Source: Novosphingobium indicum
GTDB taxonomy: Bacteria > Pseudomonadota > Alphaproteobacteria > Sphingomonadales > Sphingomonadaceae
DNA: 64,000 bases
Assembly: GCF_014645195.1 (NCBI RefSeq)
Contig: NZ_BMLK01000008.1
Coordinates: 124,001-188,000, forward strand
Reading direction: 5' to 3'
Shown one piece after another: positions 52,531 to 60,983 of the stretch; positions within the stretch are counted from its first letter, which is position 1; each line of letters opens with the position of its first letter. Below the pieces are notes generated by a model. The model saw only the letters and a list, made by a program, of their open reading frames with translations. It ran no database searches and was not told the DNA's origin. Made by a program: the position numbers and the translations under genes.

Positions 52531-53475
52531 ATGCCATCCGGTCTTGTTGCTCTTCTTGACGACGTCTCGGTTATCGCCCGTGCCGCGTCCGCTTCCCTCG
52601 ACGATGTCGGTGTCGGTGTCGCCAAGGCGGGCACCAAGGCCGCGGGCGTCGTGATCGACGATGCCGCGGTCACGCCGGGCTATGTCACCGGGTTTACGCC
52701 CGACCGCGAATTGCCGATCATCTGGAAGATCACCAAGGGGAGCCTGCGCAACAAGCTGCTGATCCTGCTGCCGCTGGCATTGCTCTTGAGTGCGCTGCTG
52801 CCGCAGGCGATCATTCCCATCCTGATGCTGGGCGGTTGCTACCTCAGCTTCGAAGGCGCGGAAAAAGTGATCGAGAAACTCGGCGGCGCCAAACACGGCG
52901 AAACGCTGGAGGACCCCATCGAAGACCCCGCCAGCTTCGAAGCGTCCCGCGTTTCCGGTGCGATCCGGACGGACCTGATCCTGTCTGCAGAGATCATGGC
53001 GATCTCGCTCTCGCAGGTGGAGGACGCGACCTTGCTGACGCGGGCGGTGGCTCTCGCGCTGGTCGGCATTCTGATTACCGTCGGTGTCTATGGCGCGGTG
53101 GCGCTGATCGTGAAGATGGACGATGTGGGGCTGCACCTGGCGAACAAGCCCGGTTCGGTTGCGCAGGCGACCGGCCGTTTTCTGCTGCGGGCGATGCCGG
53201 TGGTACTCAAGCTGCTGGGCAGTGTCGGCACGCTGGCGATGCTGTGGGTCGGTGGCGGAATCATTCTCCACGGTCTGGAGGAACTGGGCATTCCTCAGCC
53301 TGCACATCTCGCCCATGCCATCGAACACGGCCTTGCCGAAGCGACCGGCGCTTTGGGCGGTGTGATCGGATGGCTCGGTTACGCTACCGCCTCGGCACTG
53401 GTCGGACTGGTGCTGGGCGCGGTGATCGCCGTGGCCGTGCACATGATCGGCCAGATGCGGGGCAAGGCCCATTGA
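52531..53475 (+). CDS. DUF808 family membrane protein (YedI-like)
   Basis: A 314-residue inner-membrane protein opening MPSGLVALLDDVSVIARAASASLDDV, then KAAGVVIDDAAVTPGYVTGF and IWKITKGSLRNKLLILLPLALLLS, all typical of DUF808/YedI. Several further hydrophobic helices follow. Function is not known. It is divergent from flagellin and convergent with the chemoreceptor. Confidence 0.93.
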   Translation: MPSGLVALLDDVSVIARAASASLDDVGVGVAKAGTKAAGVVIDDAAVTPGYVTGFTPDRELPIIWKITKGSLRNKLLILLPLALLLSALLPQAIIPILMLGGCYLSFEGAEKVIEKLGGAKHGETLEDPIEDPASFEASRVSGAIRTDLILSAEIMAISLSQVEDATLLTRAVALALVGILITVGVYGAVALIVKMDDVGLHLANKPGSVAQATGRFLLRAMPVVLKLLGSVGTLAMLWVGGGIILHGLEELGIPQPAHLAHAIEHGLAEATGALGGVIGWLGYATASALVGLVLGAVIAVAVHMIGQMRGKAH

Positions 53476-53493
53476 TCACCGCGCCTGCTGCGG

Positions 53494-55035
53494 TCAGAAT
53501 TCGGACCAGTCGTTGTCCGGCGCGTGAACCGGCTGCGGTTGCAGCGCGAGCGAACCGGCCATGCGGGGCTGGGCGGCCTGCGGCCTTCTTGGCGCCATGC
53601 GGGCTGGGGCATTAAAGGTTGCGGCAGGCTGCTGGTTGCGCAGCTTGAACGTCTTGACCAGGCGCGCGAGTTCCTCGGCCTGCGAAGCCAGGTTGCGGGC
53701 CGCCGCAGTGGCTTCCTCCACCATGGCCGCATTCTGCTGGGTCATGCGATCCATGTCGCTGATCGCCGAGTTGACGTGGCCGAGCTGCCCGGCCTGCTGC
53801 TGCGATAGTTCCGAGATCTCTGCTGCAAGACCGGTAATTCCGCTGACCTTCTCGGCAATGCGGTTGAAGACTTCGCCGGTGCGACCGACGAGTGTGACGC
53901 CGCGTTCGACCTGCTGCTCGGAATCGCTGATCAGGTTCTTGATGCTCTGCGCCGCTTCGGCAGAGCGTTGGGCCAGGGCACGCACTTCGGTGGCAACGAC
54001 GGCAAATCCCTTGCCGGCATCGCCAGCACGCGCCGCTTCGACGCCCGCATTGAGCGCGAGAAGATTGGTCTGGAAGGCGATCGAGTCGATCACGTTCACG
54101 AAAGCGCCGATTTCCTGCGATGACTTCTGGATGCCGTCCATGGCGACGACCGCGTCCTCGACGACCTTACCGCCTTCGCGGGCTTCGCTTTCCGCTTCGC
54201 TGACCGACCTGTTGACCTTGCCGGCACCTTCGGCTGCGGTTTGCACGCCGGCCGTGAGCTGGTCGAGGGCTGCGGCCGATTCCTCGAGCGCAGCGGCCTG
54301 GCTTTCGGTGCGCCGCGAGAGGTCGTCGCTGGCGGTGCGGATTTCCGAAGCGCCGACGTGAACCTGCTCGGAGGATGCCGAGACACCGGCCAGGGCTTCG
54401 CAGATGCAATCGCGCATGGCGGCAAAGTCACGCTCGATCTGTTCGAATTCCTTGGGCAGTCCGTCCAGTTCGGCCGTGAGGTCGCCTTTGGACATGTCCT
54501 CAAGCGTGCGCGACAGGCTGGTCAGCGTGATTTCGCGGCTCTGGTCCTGCGCCTTGAGGTAGGCCGAGGTTGCCAGTTCCATGTCGAGCAGTGCCATCTT
54601 GACCAGCGTACCGATCCGGCGCGCCTTCGCCTTGCCAAGCGCGCCGCCGATGGAGCGGCCGAGTTCGTTTTCGATCAGTTCGGCGAGAATGCCGGCATAG
54701 GCACCGATATAGAAGGAGGGCTCGAGCCCGATGCGGGCGTGGGTCTGGCCTATCCGCTCTGCGCGTTCGAGATAGGCGTGGTCCACCGTGCCGGAAAACA
54801 GATCCATCCAGTGCTTGAACTGGCGCGAGCGGGCACTGTCCATGATCTGCTGCGACGGGAAGAACTTGGCACGCGCGGGGTCGGCGCGGACCTGTTCGTA
54901 GAAGCGGTCGAGAATCTTCGGCGCATAGCGCTCGATCGAACGGCCGATGTCGGCGAAGCGGGAGAAATCGTCGCCATCCAGCGAAAAAGCGCGGAGCTTG
55001 GCGGAGATGTCGTTTTTGGGGGGCGTAGTCGGCAT
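53494..55035 (-). CDS. Soluble globin-coupled chemoreceptor (methyl-accepting)
   Basis: A 513-residue cytosolic chemoreceptor. The N-terminal 150 residues are a protoglobin sensor domain (FYEQVRADPARAKFFP, then IGQTHARIGLEPSFYIGAY with the probable haem ligand His99). A coiled-coil region and MCP signalling domain follow, with the tip region AFQTNLLALNAGVEAARAGDAGKGFAVVATEVRALAQRS. No transmembrane segment is present. The C-terminus is DWSEF, a CheR-tethering-like pentapeptide. It likely senses O2 or other gases and feeds a chemotaxis pathway whose other genes are outside the window. Confidence 0.92.
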   Translation of the reverse strand: MPTTPPKNDISAKLRAFSLDGDDFSRFADIGRSIERYAPKILDRFYEQVRADPARAKFFPSQQIMDSARSRQFKHWMDLFSGTVDHAYLERAERIGQTHARIGLEPSFYIGAYAGILAELIENELGRSIGGALGKAKARRIGTLVKMALLDMELATSAYLKAQDQSREITLTSLSRTLEDMSKGDLTAELDGLPKEFEQIERDFAAMRDCICEALAGVSASSEQVHVGASEIRTASDDLSRRTESQAAALEESAAALDQLTAGVQTAAEGAGKVNRSVSEAESEAREGGKVVEDAVVAMDGIQKSSQEIGAFVNVIDSIAFQTNLLALNAGVEAARAGDAGKGFAVVATEVRALAQRSAEAAQSIKNLISDSEQQVERGVTLVGRTGEVFNRIAEKVSGITGLAAEISELSQQQAGQLGHVNSAISDMDRMTQQNAAMVEEATAAARNLASQAEELARLVKTFKLRNQQPAATFNAPARMAPRRPQAAQPRMAGSLALQPQPVHAPDNDWSEF

Positions 55036-55187
55036 GGAATTCCTCGCACTGATGCAAGGAATTCCTAGGGAGCTTATCGCGTATTTTGGGTATCCGCTCG
55101 GCTAGGTATTCTTCACAATATTACAAAATGATAACGCCCGTTGCCGTCCTTCGCGAGGCCACCGAACTACGGGCGGGCGAGCGCGCG

Positions 55188-56603
55188 TCAGCCGCCTGCC
55201 ATCGCGAGGATGTCGGCCGCGAAAGCACTCAGAGTATCGTCGCGTGCGCCCATGATCACCACGCGGTCTCCGGGGTGGGCAATCTCGGCAATGCGTCGGC
55301 CGCAGTCTTCGCGTGACGCGATGTACTCGGCCTTGCCGCCCCCCTCGCCGATCAGCCGCACGATCCGCTCGCTGCCTTCGGAGCGATCGACGGTGCCGCC
55401 GAAATACGCCGGATCGCACAGGATCGTCATGTCTTCGGGGCCAAGCTCGCGGGCGAAGACTTGCGCCAGTTCCGCGCCCATCTGGCGCAAGGGGCCGTAT
55501 CCGTGGGGCTGGAAGAAGGCGATGACCCGGCCTGGATGCGCCTTTAGCGTTGCCAGCGTGGCCGAGACCTTGTCCGGGTTGTGCCCGAAGTCGTCGATCA
55601 CGGTCACGCCTGCCGCTTTGGTGCCGACAATGTCGAAGCGGCGCGCAAGGCCTGCGAAGCTCCCGAGAGCGGCGACCGCTTCTGCGACGGAAACGCCGGC
55701 GGCATTGGCAGCGGCGATGGCGGCGAGCGCGTTGTAGAGGTTGTGACGGCCCGGGACCTTCAGGGCCAGCGCATGGCTGCTGCCGTCGCGACGGTCGATG
55801 ATCTTGGCGCTGAGGGTGGTCGGGTTCTCCACGACATCGGTCGCGCCGATCTGGGCATCCGGAGAGGTGATTCCGAACGTCACCTGCGCCTTGGCACGCG
55901 CTGCGAGGACAGCGGTTTCGGCATCGTCGAGGTTCACGGCGGCGACACCGGCGTGCGCCACGAAGTCGCCGAAGAGCTGGCGCAGCTCCTCCAGGCTCTT
56001 GTGATCGAGGCTGACGTTACCCAGCACCGCGACTTTCGGCCGGTACAGCGCAATCGAGCCGTCGCTTTCATCGACTTCGGAAACGAAGACATCGCCCTTG
56101 CCGACGCGTGCGCTGGCAAAGGGGGCGTCGGGGGCGACGAAGTTCTTCATCACCGCGCCGTTCATGATCGTGGGATCGCGGCCCGCCTGCGTCATGATCC
56201 AGCCAGTCATTCCGGTGACCGTCGACTTGCCCGAGGTGCCGCCGATGGCGATGCCAAAGGGCGCGGCATTGAAGAGCGTGGCGAGCAGTTCCGCCCGGCT
56301 CATCCGCGGGCAACCCAGCGCGTTTGCGCGCACCACTTCGGGCACGGTGTCTTCCACGGCCGCCGAGGCGACGAGTGTCTGGTCCGCCGAAGTCATCCCG
56401 CTGCCGTTCTGGGGATGCAGGTCGAACCCCAGGCGTTCTAGCCAGGCGAACTTTTCGGGTGTGCGCCCCTGATCGCGGCTGCGGTCGGACCCTGCGACCT
56501 GCGCGCCTTGTCCCTTGAGGATCAGCGCGAGCGGGAGCATGCCCGATCCGCCGATGCCGCAGAAGAACCAGGGATGATCGGTGAGGGCGGGCGCGTTCGT
56601 CAT
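55188..56603 (-). CDS. Mur ligase family protein (MurC/Mpl type)
   Basis: A 471-residue ligase. The N-terminal Rossmann domain has FFCGIGGSGMLPLALIL; the ATP site is GGTSGKSTVTG; the central domain has GNVSLDHKS and the C-terminal domain GHNPDKV and EGSERIVRLI. It resembles both MurC (adds L-Ala to UDP-MurNAc) and Mpl (re-attaches a recycled tripeptide). Being divergent from an LD-carboxypeptidase and outside a division cluster, the Mpl-like recycling role is more likely, but that is inference. Start ATG 56603. Confidence 0.85.
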   Translation of the reverse strand: MTNAPALTDHPWFFCGIGGSGMLPLALILKGQGAQVAGSDRSRDQGRTPEKFAWLERLGFDLHPQNGSGMTSADQTLVASAAVEDTVPEVVRANALGCPRMSRAELLATLFNAAPFGIAIGGTSGKSTVTGMTGWIMTQAGRDPTIMNGAVMKNFVAPDAPFASARVGKGDVFVSEVDESDGSIALYRPKVAVLGNVSLDHKSLEELRQLFGDFVAHAGVAAVNLDDAETAVLAARAKAQVTFGITSPDAQIGATDVVENPTTLSAKIIDRRDGSSHALALKVPGRHNLYNALAAIAAANAAGVSVAEAVAALGSFAGLARRFDIVGTKAAGVTVIDDFGHNPDKVSATLATLKAHPGRVIAFFQPHGYGPLRQMGAELAQVFARELGPEDMTILCDPAYFGGTVDRSEGSERIVRLIGEGGGKAEYIASREDCGRRIAEIAHPGDRVVIMGARDDTLSAFAADILAMAGG

Positions 56604-56657
56604 GGACGCTTCGGTATGCGGCCTTGCTCCGTCTGACAACCACGATAGGAAGCGGAT

Positions 56658-57467
56658 ATGGCCCGTATCGCAGTTTGTGCACCGTCCACCCCGATCGCCC
56701 GCGAAGACGCGGACCGCGTGCTGACGCTCGCCGCCGCCGAGTTTCCCGACCTGATGCTGGATATCCATCCTCAGTGCTTTGCCTCGCAGGGGCATTTTGC
56801 CGGCAGCGACGAGGAGCGACTCTCCGCGTTCGTCGAATGCGCGAACGATCCGCAGGTGGACGCCGTCTGGTTCGCGCGCGGCGGATATGGGGCCTGCCGG
56901 ATCGCGGAAGACGCGCTCGCAGGTCTGACCCATGCGGCGCAGGACAAGCTGTTCCTGGGATATTCCGACGCCGGGTACATGCTGGGCGGTCTCTATCGCG
57001 AGCGGATCGGCAAGCCTGTCCACGCGCCCATGCTTGCCGATATTCGGCGCGAAGGCGGCGAGGACGCGATCCGCCGGACGCTGGCCTTTCTCTCGGGAGA
57101 CCGCTCGGGGCTCGAACCCTCGCTGTCAGCGGAGAAGCATCCCGTCGTGGCCTTCAATCTGATGACGCTCGCCATGCTGGGCGGTACGCGGCTGATGCCG
57201 GGGCTCGCCGGCCACGTGGTCATGGTCGAGGAAGTCTCCGAATATCTCTATGCGGTCGACCGGTTGTTCTTCCATCTGACGGCGCATCTGGGGGGCATCG
57301 CCGGCCTCAGGTTGGGCCGCGTCAGCGCCGTGCCGGAAAACGACCGCCCGTTCGGGAGCGAAGCGTCCGAAATCGCCCGCTACTGGTGCGAGCGCCATGC
57401 GATCGCTTTCCTGGGCGAGGCCGACATCGGCCACGACTCAACCAATAGGATAGTTCCGTTCGGCTGA
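56658..57467 (+). CDS. LD-carboxypeptidase (peptidase family S66)
   Basis: A 269-residue cytosolic enzyme that removes the terminal D-Ala from murein tetrapeptides during recycling. The nucleophile Ser lies in FLGYSDAGYM; the Glu is in the MVEEVSEYLY segment; the His is in GEADIGHDS. ARGGYG is the usual glycine motif. It is shorter than E. coli LdcA (about 304) mainly at the N-terminus. It shares a 54-base divergent promoter region with the Mur ligase gene. Confidence 0.9.
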   Translation: MARIAVCAPSTPIAREDADRVLTLAAAEFPDLMLDIHPQCFASQGHFAGSDEERLSAFVECANDPQVDAVWFARGGYGACRIAEDALAGLTHAAQDKLFLGYSDAGYMLGGLYRERIGKPVHAPMLADIRREGGEDAIRRTLAFLSGDRSGLEPSLSAEKHPVVAFNLMTLAMLGGTRLMPGLAGHVVMVEEVSEYLYAVDRLFFHLTAHLGGIAGLRLGRVSAVPENDRPFGSEASEIARYWCERHAIAFLGEADIGHDSTNRIVPFG

Positions 57468-57509
57468 CGCCCGGCGCACCATCGTCTCCACACAAAACGG
57501 GGAGAGACG

Positions 57510-58037
57510 ATGCCAGACCTGCCGATCCGCCAGATCGCTTATTTCGTGCCGGATATCCGCTCGGCCGCGCAGGCGCATGCCGAGGCCTTCGGGTCCGGCC
57601 CCTATTTCGTGGCGGACAACATCCCGCTCAAGCGCTCGGTCCACCGGGGCGTGGAACGGGCGCTCGATCACTCCAGCGCCTATGGCCAGTGGGGCGAGGT
57701 GATGATCGAGTTCTGCCAGCAGAACAATCCCGGCCCCTCGGCCTTTCACGATGTCTACCCCGAGGGTTCGGGGCGCACGGGGTTGCACCATGTCGCGCTG
57801 TTCGTCGAGGATGTGGCGGAGGCGTCGGAGACATGGAAGGCGCGGGGCCACGAGATCGCGCTTGATGCGACGATGAACGACGGGTTCCGCTATGTCTTTG
57901 TCGATACCCTGCAGTGCTATGGCCACATGCTTGAACTCTATGCCCCGCTACCGGCCCTGACCGGCTTCTATGCGCTGGTGCGCGCCAGTGCCGGAGACAT
58001 GTCGCAAGGCGTGCTGAGGGATATCGGGCTGGGCTGA
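57510..58037 (+). CDS. VOC (glyoxalase) family protein
   Basis: A 175-residue vicinal-oxygen-chelate protein. RQIAYFVPDI at the start and TGLHHVALFVEDVAEAS in the middle supply the paired beta-alpha-beta modules; metal ligands may be the His in HHVALF and the Glu in HMLELY. The family includes methylmalonyl-CoA epimerases, dioxygenases and lyases; the reaction here is not clear. It starts 43 bases after the S66 gene. Confidence 0.85.
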   Translation: MPDLPIRQIAYFVPDIRSAAQAHAEAFGSGPYFVADNIPLKRSVHRGVERALDHSSAYGQWGEVMIEFCQQNNPGPSAFHDVYPEGSGRTGLHHVALFVEDVAEASETWKARGHEIALDATMNDGFRYVFVDTLQCYGHMLELYAPLPALTGFYALVRASAGDMSQGVLRDIGLG

Positions 58038-58171
58038 AGCTGGTTAATGAACCTTACTTGGGGCTTGCCCTTAGCGCGCGAGGACAATAAGCGCTGCCGC
58101 TTTCCTCGTTCGGGCAGGTTCCGCAACGGGACGAGGGTCGCCAAACCCCGCGAGGATGGAGGACAGAAACG

Positions 58172-59107
58172 ATGCGTGCATTCCTATTTCCGGGACAGGG
58201 AAGCCAGAAAGTCGGCATGGGTGCCGAACTCGCCGCGGCCAGCGCGGTGGCCCGCGAGGTCTTCGAGGAAGTCGACGACGCTCTGGGCCAGAACCTTTTC
58301 AAGGTGATGACGGAAGGCCCCGAGGATCAGCTGACCCTGACGGAAAACGCCCAGCCGGCGATCATGGCGAATGCCATCGCGGTGCTGCGCGTGCTCGAAA
58401 AGGAAGGCGGCATCGCGCTGGCCGACAAGGCGGACTTCGTCGCCGGCCACTCGCTGGGCGAATATACCGCCCTCTGTGCTGCCGGGGCCTTCAGCCTCGC
58501 CGACACCGCGCGTCTGCTCAAGCTGCGCGGCCAGTCGATGCAGGCCGCCGTTCCGGTGGGTGTAGGCGCCATGGCCGCGCTGCTGGGTGCCGACATCGAA
58601 AAGGCTACCGCGCTTGCCGAAGCAGCCGCCGAAGGGCAGGTCTGCACGGTCGCCAACGACAACGACCCGACGCAGGTCGTACTGTCCGGCCACAAGGAAG
58701 CCATTGAGCGCGCCGTTGCCATGGTGAAGGATCATGGCATCAAGCGCGGCATGCTGCTGCCCGTTTCGGCCCCGTTCCATTGCCCGCTGATGCAGCCGGC
58801 CGCCGAAGCCATGGCCGAAGCGCTCGACAAGACCCGGCCCGGCACGCTGCGCGTTGCGCTCTTCGCCAACGTGACCGCCAGCGTCGTGACCGACCCCGCC
58901 GAAGTGCAGCGCCTGCTCGTCGAACAGGTCACCGGCCGCGTCCGCTGGCGCGAAAGCGCCATCGCCATGAAGGATGCCGGCGTGGAGAGCTTCATCGAAC
59001 TGGGCGGCAAGGTCGTCGGCCCGATGATCAAGCGCTCGGCAGGCGAAGTCGAGGTTACGGCTGCCCTGTCGATGGAAGACATCGAGGCGCTGGCCAAGGT
59101 GCTTTAA
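58172..59107 (+). CDS. fabD: Malonyl CoA-ACP transacylase
   Basis: A 311-residue enzyme that moves malonyl from CoA to acyl carrier protein for fatty-acid synthesis. It opens MRAFLFPGQGSQKVGMG, has the nucleophile GHSLGEYTAL with Ser, then a C-terminal PVSAPFHCPLM with the catalytic His. fabG follows, but with a GxxExxY gene inserted between them. acpP and fabF, often next, are not in this segment. Confidence 0.98.
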   Translation: MRAFLFPGQGSQKVGMGAELAAASAVAREVFEEVDDALGQNLFKVMTEGPEDQLTLTENAQPAIMANAIAVLRVLEKEGGIALADKADFVAGHSLGEYTALCAAGAFSLADTARLLKLRGQSMQAAVPVGVGAMAALLGADIEKATALAEAAAEGQVCTVANDNDPTQVVLSGHKEAIERAVAMVKDHGIKRGMLLPVSAPFHCPLMQPAAEAMAEALDKTRPGTLRVALFANVTASVVTDPAEVQRLLVEQVTGRVRWRESAIAMKDAGVESFIELGGKVVGPMIKRSAGEVEVTAALSMEDIEALAKVL

Positions 59108-59145
59108 GGAAGTTTCACGCTTGGTTGCGAGCGATCTCGGATAGG

Positions 59146-59599
59146 TTCACGCGGAGGCACGGAGACGCGGAGGACCCATGACCGACATCGATCGCCTGAG
59201 TGCGGAAGTCGTGGATGCGGCTGTTCACATTCATCGAGATCTCGGTCCAGGCCTTCTTGAGAGCGTCTATGAATCCGTGTTGGCCGCCAGCCTCGAGCGG
59301 GCAGGTTTCTATGTCGACCGGCAAGTGCCGGTCGACATAGAATTCGATGGGATGCACTTTCCTGCAGCCTTTCGAGCCGATGTGATCGTGAACGGGCATC
59401 TTGTCGTCGAGATCAAATCTGTGGAGCATTTGGCCCGTGTCCATGGAAAGCAGCTACTCACATACTTGCGTTTGCTCCATCAGCCCGTAGGGCTGCTGTT
59501 GAATTTTGGCGGAGAGACAATGAAGGAGGGCATCCGGCGCATCGTCAACGGATACCAGTCGGCCGAAGGCCGCTCCGCGTCTTCGCGCCTCCGCGTGAA
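59146..59599. repeat. 26-bp inverted repeats enclosing the GxxExxY gene
   Basis: The left arm 59146-59171 and right arm 59574-59599 match over 26 bases with two mismatches (core TTCACGCGGAGGC). The left arm ends with the gene's ribosome-binding site (GGAGG at 59169) and the right arm encodes part of the protein's C-terminus. The unit sits between fabD and fabG. Confidence 0.85.
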
Positions 59600-59618
59600 A
59601 AAAGAATACGGAGATTGA
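59178..59618 (+). CDS. GxxExxY protein
   Basis: A 146-residue protein with the signature GPGLLESVYE. Further motifs are AAVHIHRDLGPG, RADVIVNGHLVVEIKSVE and QLLTYLRLL, typical of the GxxExxY family (PF13366), whose fold is related to PD-(D/E)xK nucleases (Asp of RADVIV, Glu-x-Lys of EIKS). Function is unproven. It lies within a 26-bp inverted repeat and contains a 36-bp perfect palindrome (17-bp arms). Its stop is one base from the fabG ATG, so fabG's ribosome-binding site is inside this gene. Confidence 0.93.
   Translation: MTDIDRLSAEVVDAAVHIHRDLGPGLLESVYESVLAASLERAGFYVDRQVPVDIEFDGMHFPAAFRADVIVNGHLVVEIKSVEHLARVHGKQLLTYLRLLHQPVGLLLNFGGETMKEGIRRIVNGYQSAEGRSASSRLRVKKEYGD
59307..59342. repeat. 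36-bp palindrome inside the GxxExxY gene
   Basis: TTCTATGTCGACCGGCA and TGCCGGTCGACATAGAA are exact reverse complements separated by AG. They coincide with codons 44-55 (FYVDRQVPVDIE). No mismatch occurs over 17 pairs. Confidence 0.9.
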
Positions 59619-59619
59619 G

Positions 59620-60384
59620 ATGTTCGACCTTCACGGAATGACTGCCCTGGTAACCGGCGCTTCGGGCGGGATCGGTTCTTCGATCGCGCGCGGCCTTGCT
59701 GCGCAGGGTGCGCGTCTGGTGGTCTCGGGCTCGAATGCAGAGAAGCTGCGCGTGTTCCGCGACGAGCTCGACGAGCACACGCCGCAGCATCTGCAGGAAG
59801 TCGATCACGTCGCCATCGCCTGCAACCTCTCCGATCCCGACCAGGTCGAGAAGCTCGTTCCGGCCGCGCTCGAGACGCTCGGCAAGATCGACATTCTCGT
59901 GAACAACGCCGGCATCACCCGCGACAACCTCGCCATGCGCATGAAGGACGAGGAATGGGACGCGGTGATCCGCGTGAACCTTGAATCCACCTTCCGCCTG
60001 ATGCGCGCGGTGACCAAGCCGATGATGAAGGCGCGCTTCGGCCGCATCATCAACATTACCTCGATCGTCGGCACCACCGGCAATCCCGGCCAGATGAACT
60101 ACTGCGCGGCCAAGGGCGGCATCACCGCCATGTCCAAGAGCCTCGCGCAGGAACTGGCGACCCGCAATGTCACGGTGAACTGTGTCGCCCCCGGTTTCAT
60201 CCGCACCGCAATGACCGACGTCCTGCCCGACGCGCAGAAGGACGCGCTCAACACCAAGATCCCCGCCGGCCGCATGGGCGAGGGCGAGGACATCGCCGCT
60301 GCCACGGTGTTCCTTGCCAGCAAGGAAGCCGGCTACATCACCGGCCAGACCATCCACGTCAACGGCGGCATGGTGATGGTCTGA
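59620..60384 (+). CDS. fabG: 3-oxoacyl-ACP reductase
   Basis: A 254-residue short-chain dehydrogenase that reduces 3-oxoacyl-ACP with NADPH in fatty-acid elongation. Motifs: TGASGGIG for the cofactor, NNAGIT, catalytic Ser in NITSIVGT and Tyr-x-x-x-Lys in YCAAKGG, and the C-terminal GYITGQTIHVNGGMVM. Start ATG 59620 has CGGAG upstream. Order after fabD fits the fab cluster. Confidence 0.97.
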   Translation: MFDLHGMTALVTGASGGIGSSIARGLAAQGARLVVSGSNAEKLRVFRDELDEHTPQHLQEVDHVAIACNLSDPDQVEKLVPAALETLGKIDILVNNAGITRDNLAMRMKDEEWDAVIRVNLESTFRLMRAVTKPMMKARFGRIINITSIVGTTGNPGQMNYCAAKGGITAMSKSLAQELATRNVTVNCVAPGFIRTAMTDVLPDAQKDALNTKIPAGRMGEGEDIAAATVFLASKEAGYITGQTIHVNGGMVMV

Positions 60385-60404
60385 CGGCTGATGGTGGGCG
60401 GGGC

Positions 60405-60764
60405 TTATGAAAGGCCCTTGCCCGCCTCGTCGTAGATCGCGGCGTTGAGTTCCGTCGCCAGCTTGCCGGCCAGGGGCAGGATGGTGTCGTCCTCGCTCTC
60501 CGGCGCGGCAAAACGGATCGTGCCCTCGGGCGTCCAGAACATGGTGCGCATCCAGGTCTGGCAGTCCTCGCGGTAGACTTCCGCGTCGCCGCCTCGGTTG
60601 GGCAGCGTGACGACGGTTTCGTCCAGTGGGTTGGCGGCTACGGCATCGCCCTGGGCCAAGCGTATGCCCTCGATGTGGTCGACGGCCTCGGTCCATTCCT
60701 CGAGAGTGATGGCATCGCGGTTGCCGGCGGTGTCCTGCCGTTGGATGTGAAGATTCTCGACCAA
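60405..60764 (-). CDS. Hypothetical protein
   Basis: A 119-residue protein with no recognised domain; it has ITLEEWTEAVDHIEGIRLAQG, a central WMRTMFWTPEGTIRFA segment, and a helical C-terminal part. No signal peptide or membrane helix. It converges on fabG and is divergent from dnaN. A conserved hypothetical of unknown function. Confidence 0.65.
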   Translation of the reverse strand: MVENLHIQRQDTAGNRDAITLEEWTEAVDHIEGIRLAQGDAVAANPLDETVVTLPNRGGDAEVYREDCQTWMRTMFWTPEGTIRFAAPESEDDTILPLAGKLATELNAAIYDEAGKGLS

Positions 60765-60983
60765 GTGTCTAGCCTCCCATAATTCCGCCCGTTCGTGGGA
60801 TGTTCACGCAGCGGGCATGCGGCGCCCTGCAAATATAGCACATTAAACCCCGATTTTATCCCCAGATTCGCGGTTTTGCAGGCACATCATGCTTGCCGCA
60901 CGCCATGGCCGCGTTAGAGATATCTGTCCTGTATTCGGGGATCTTCAGTATCCCAGGCCTACCAAGGGGGACCCGAGGCTGTC

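Noticed and set aside
60856..60864. TTATCCCCA resembling a DnaA box upstream of dnaN
   Set aside because: One near-match only, no cluster of boxes, no AT-rich unwinding region and no dnaA nearby, so an origin is not supported.
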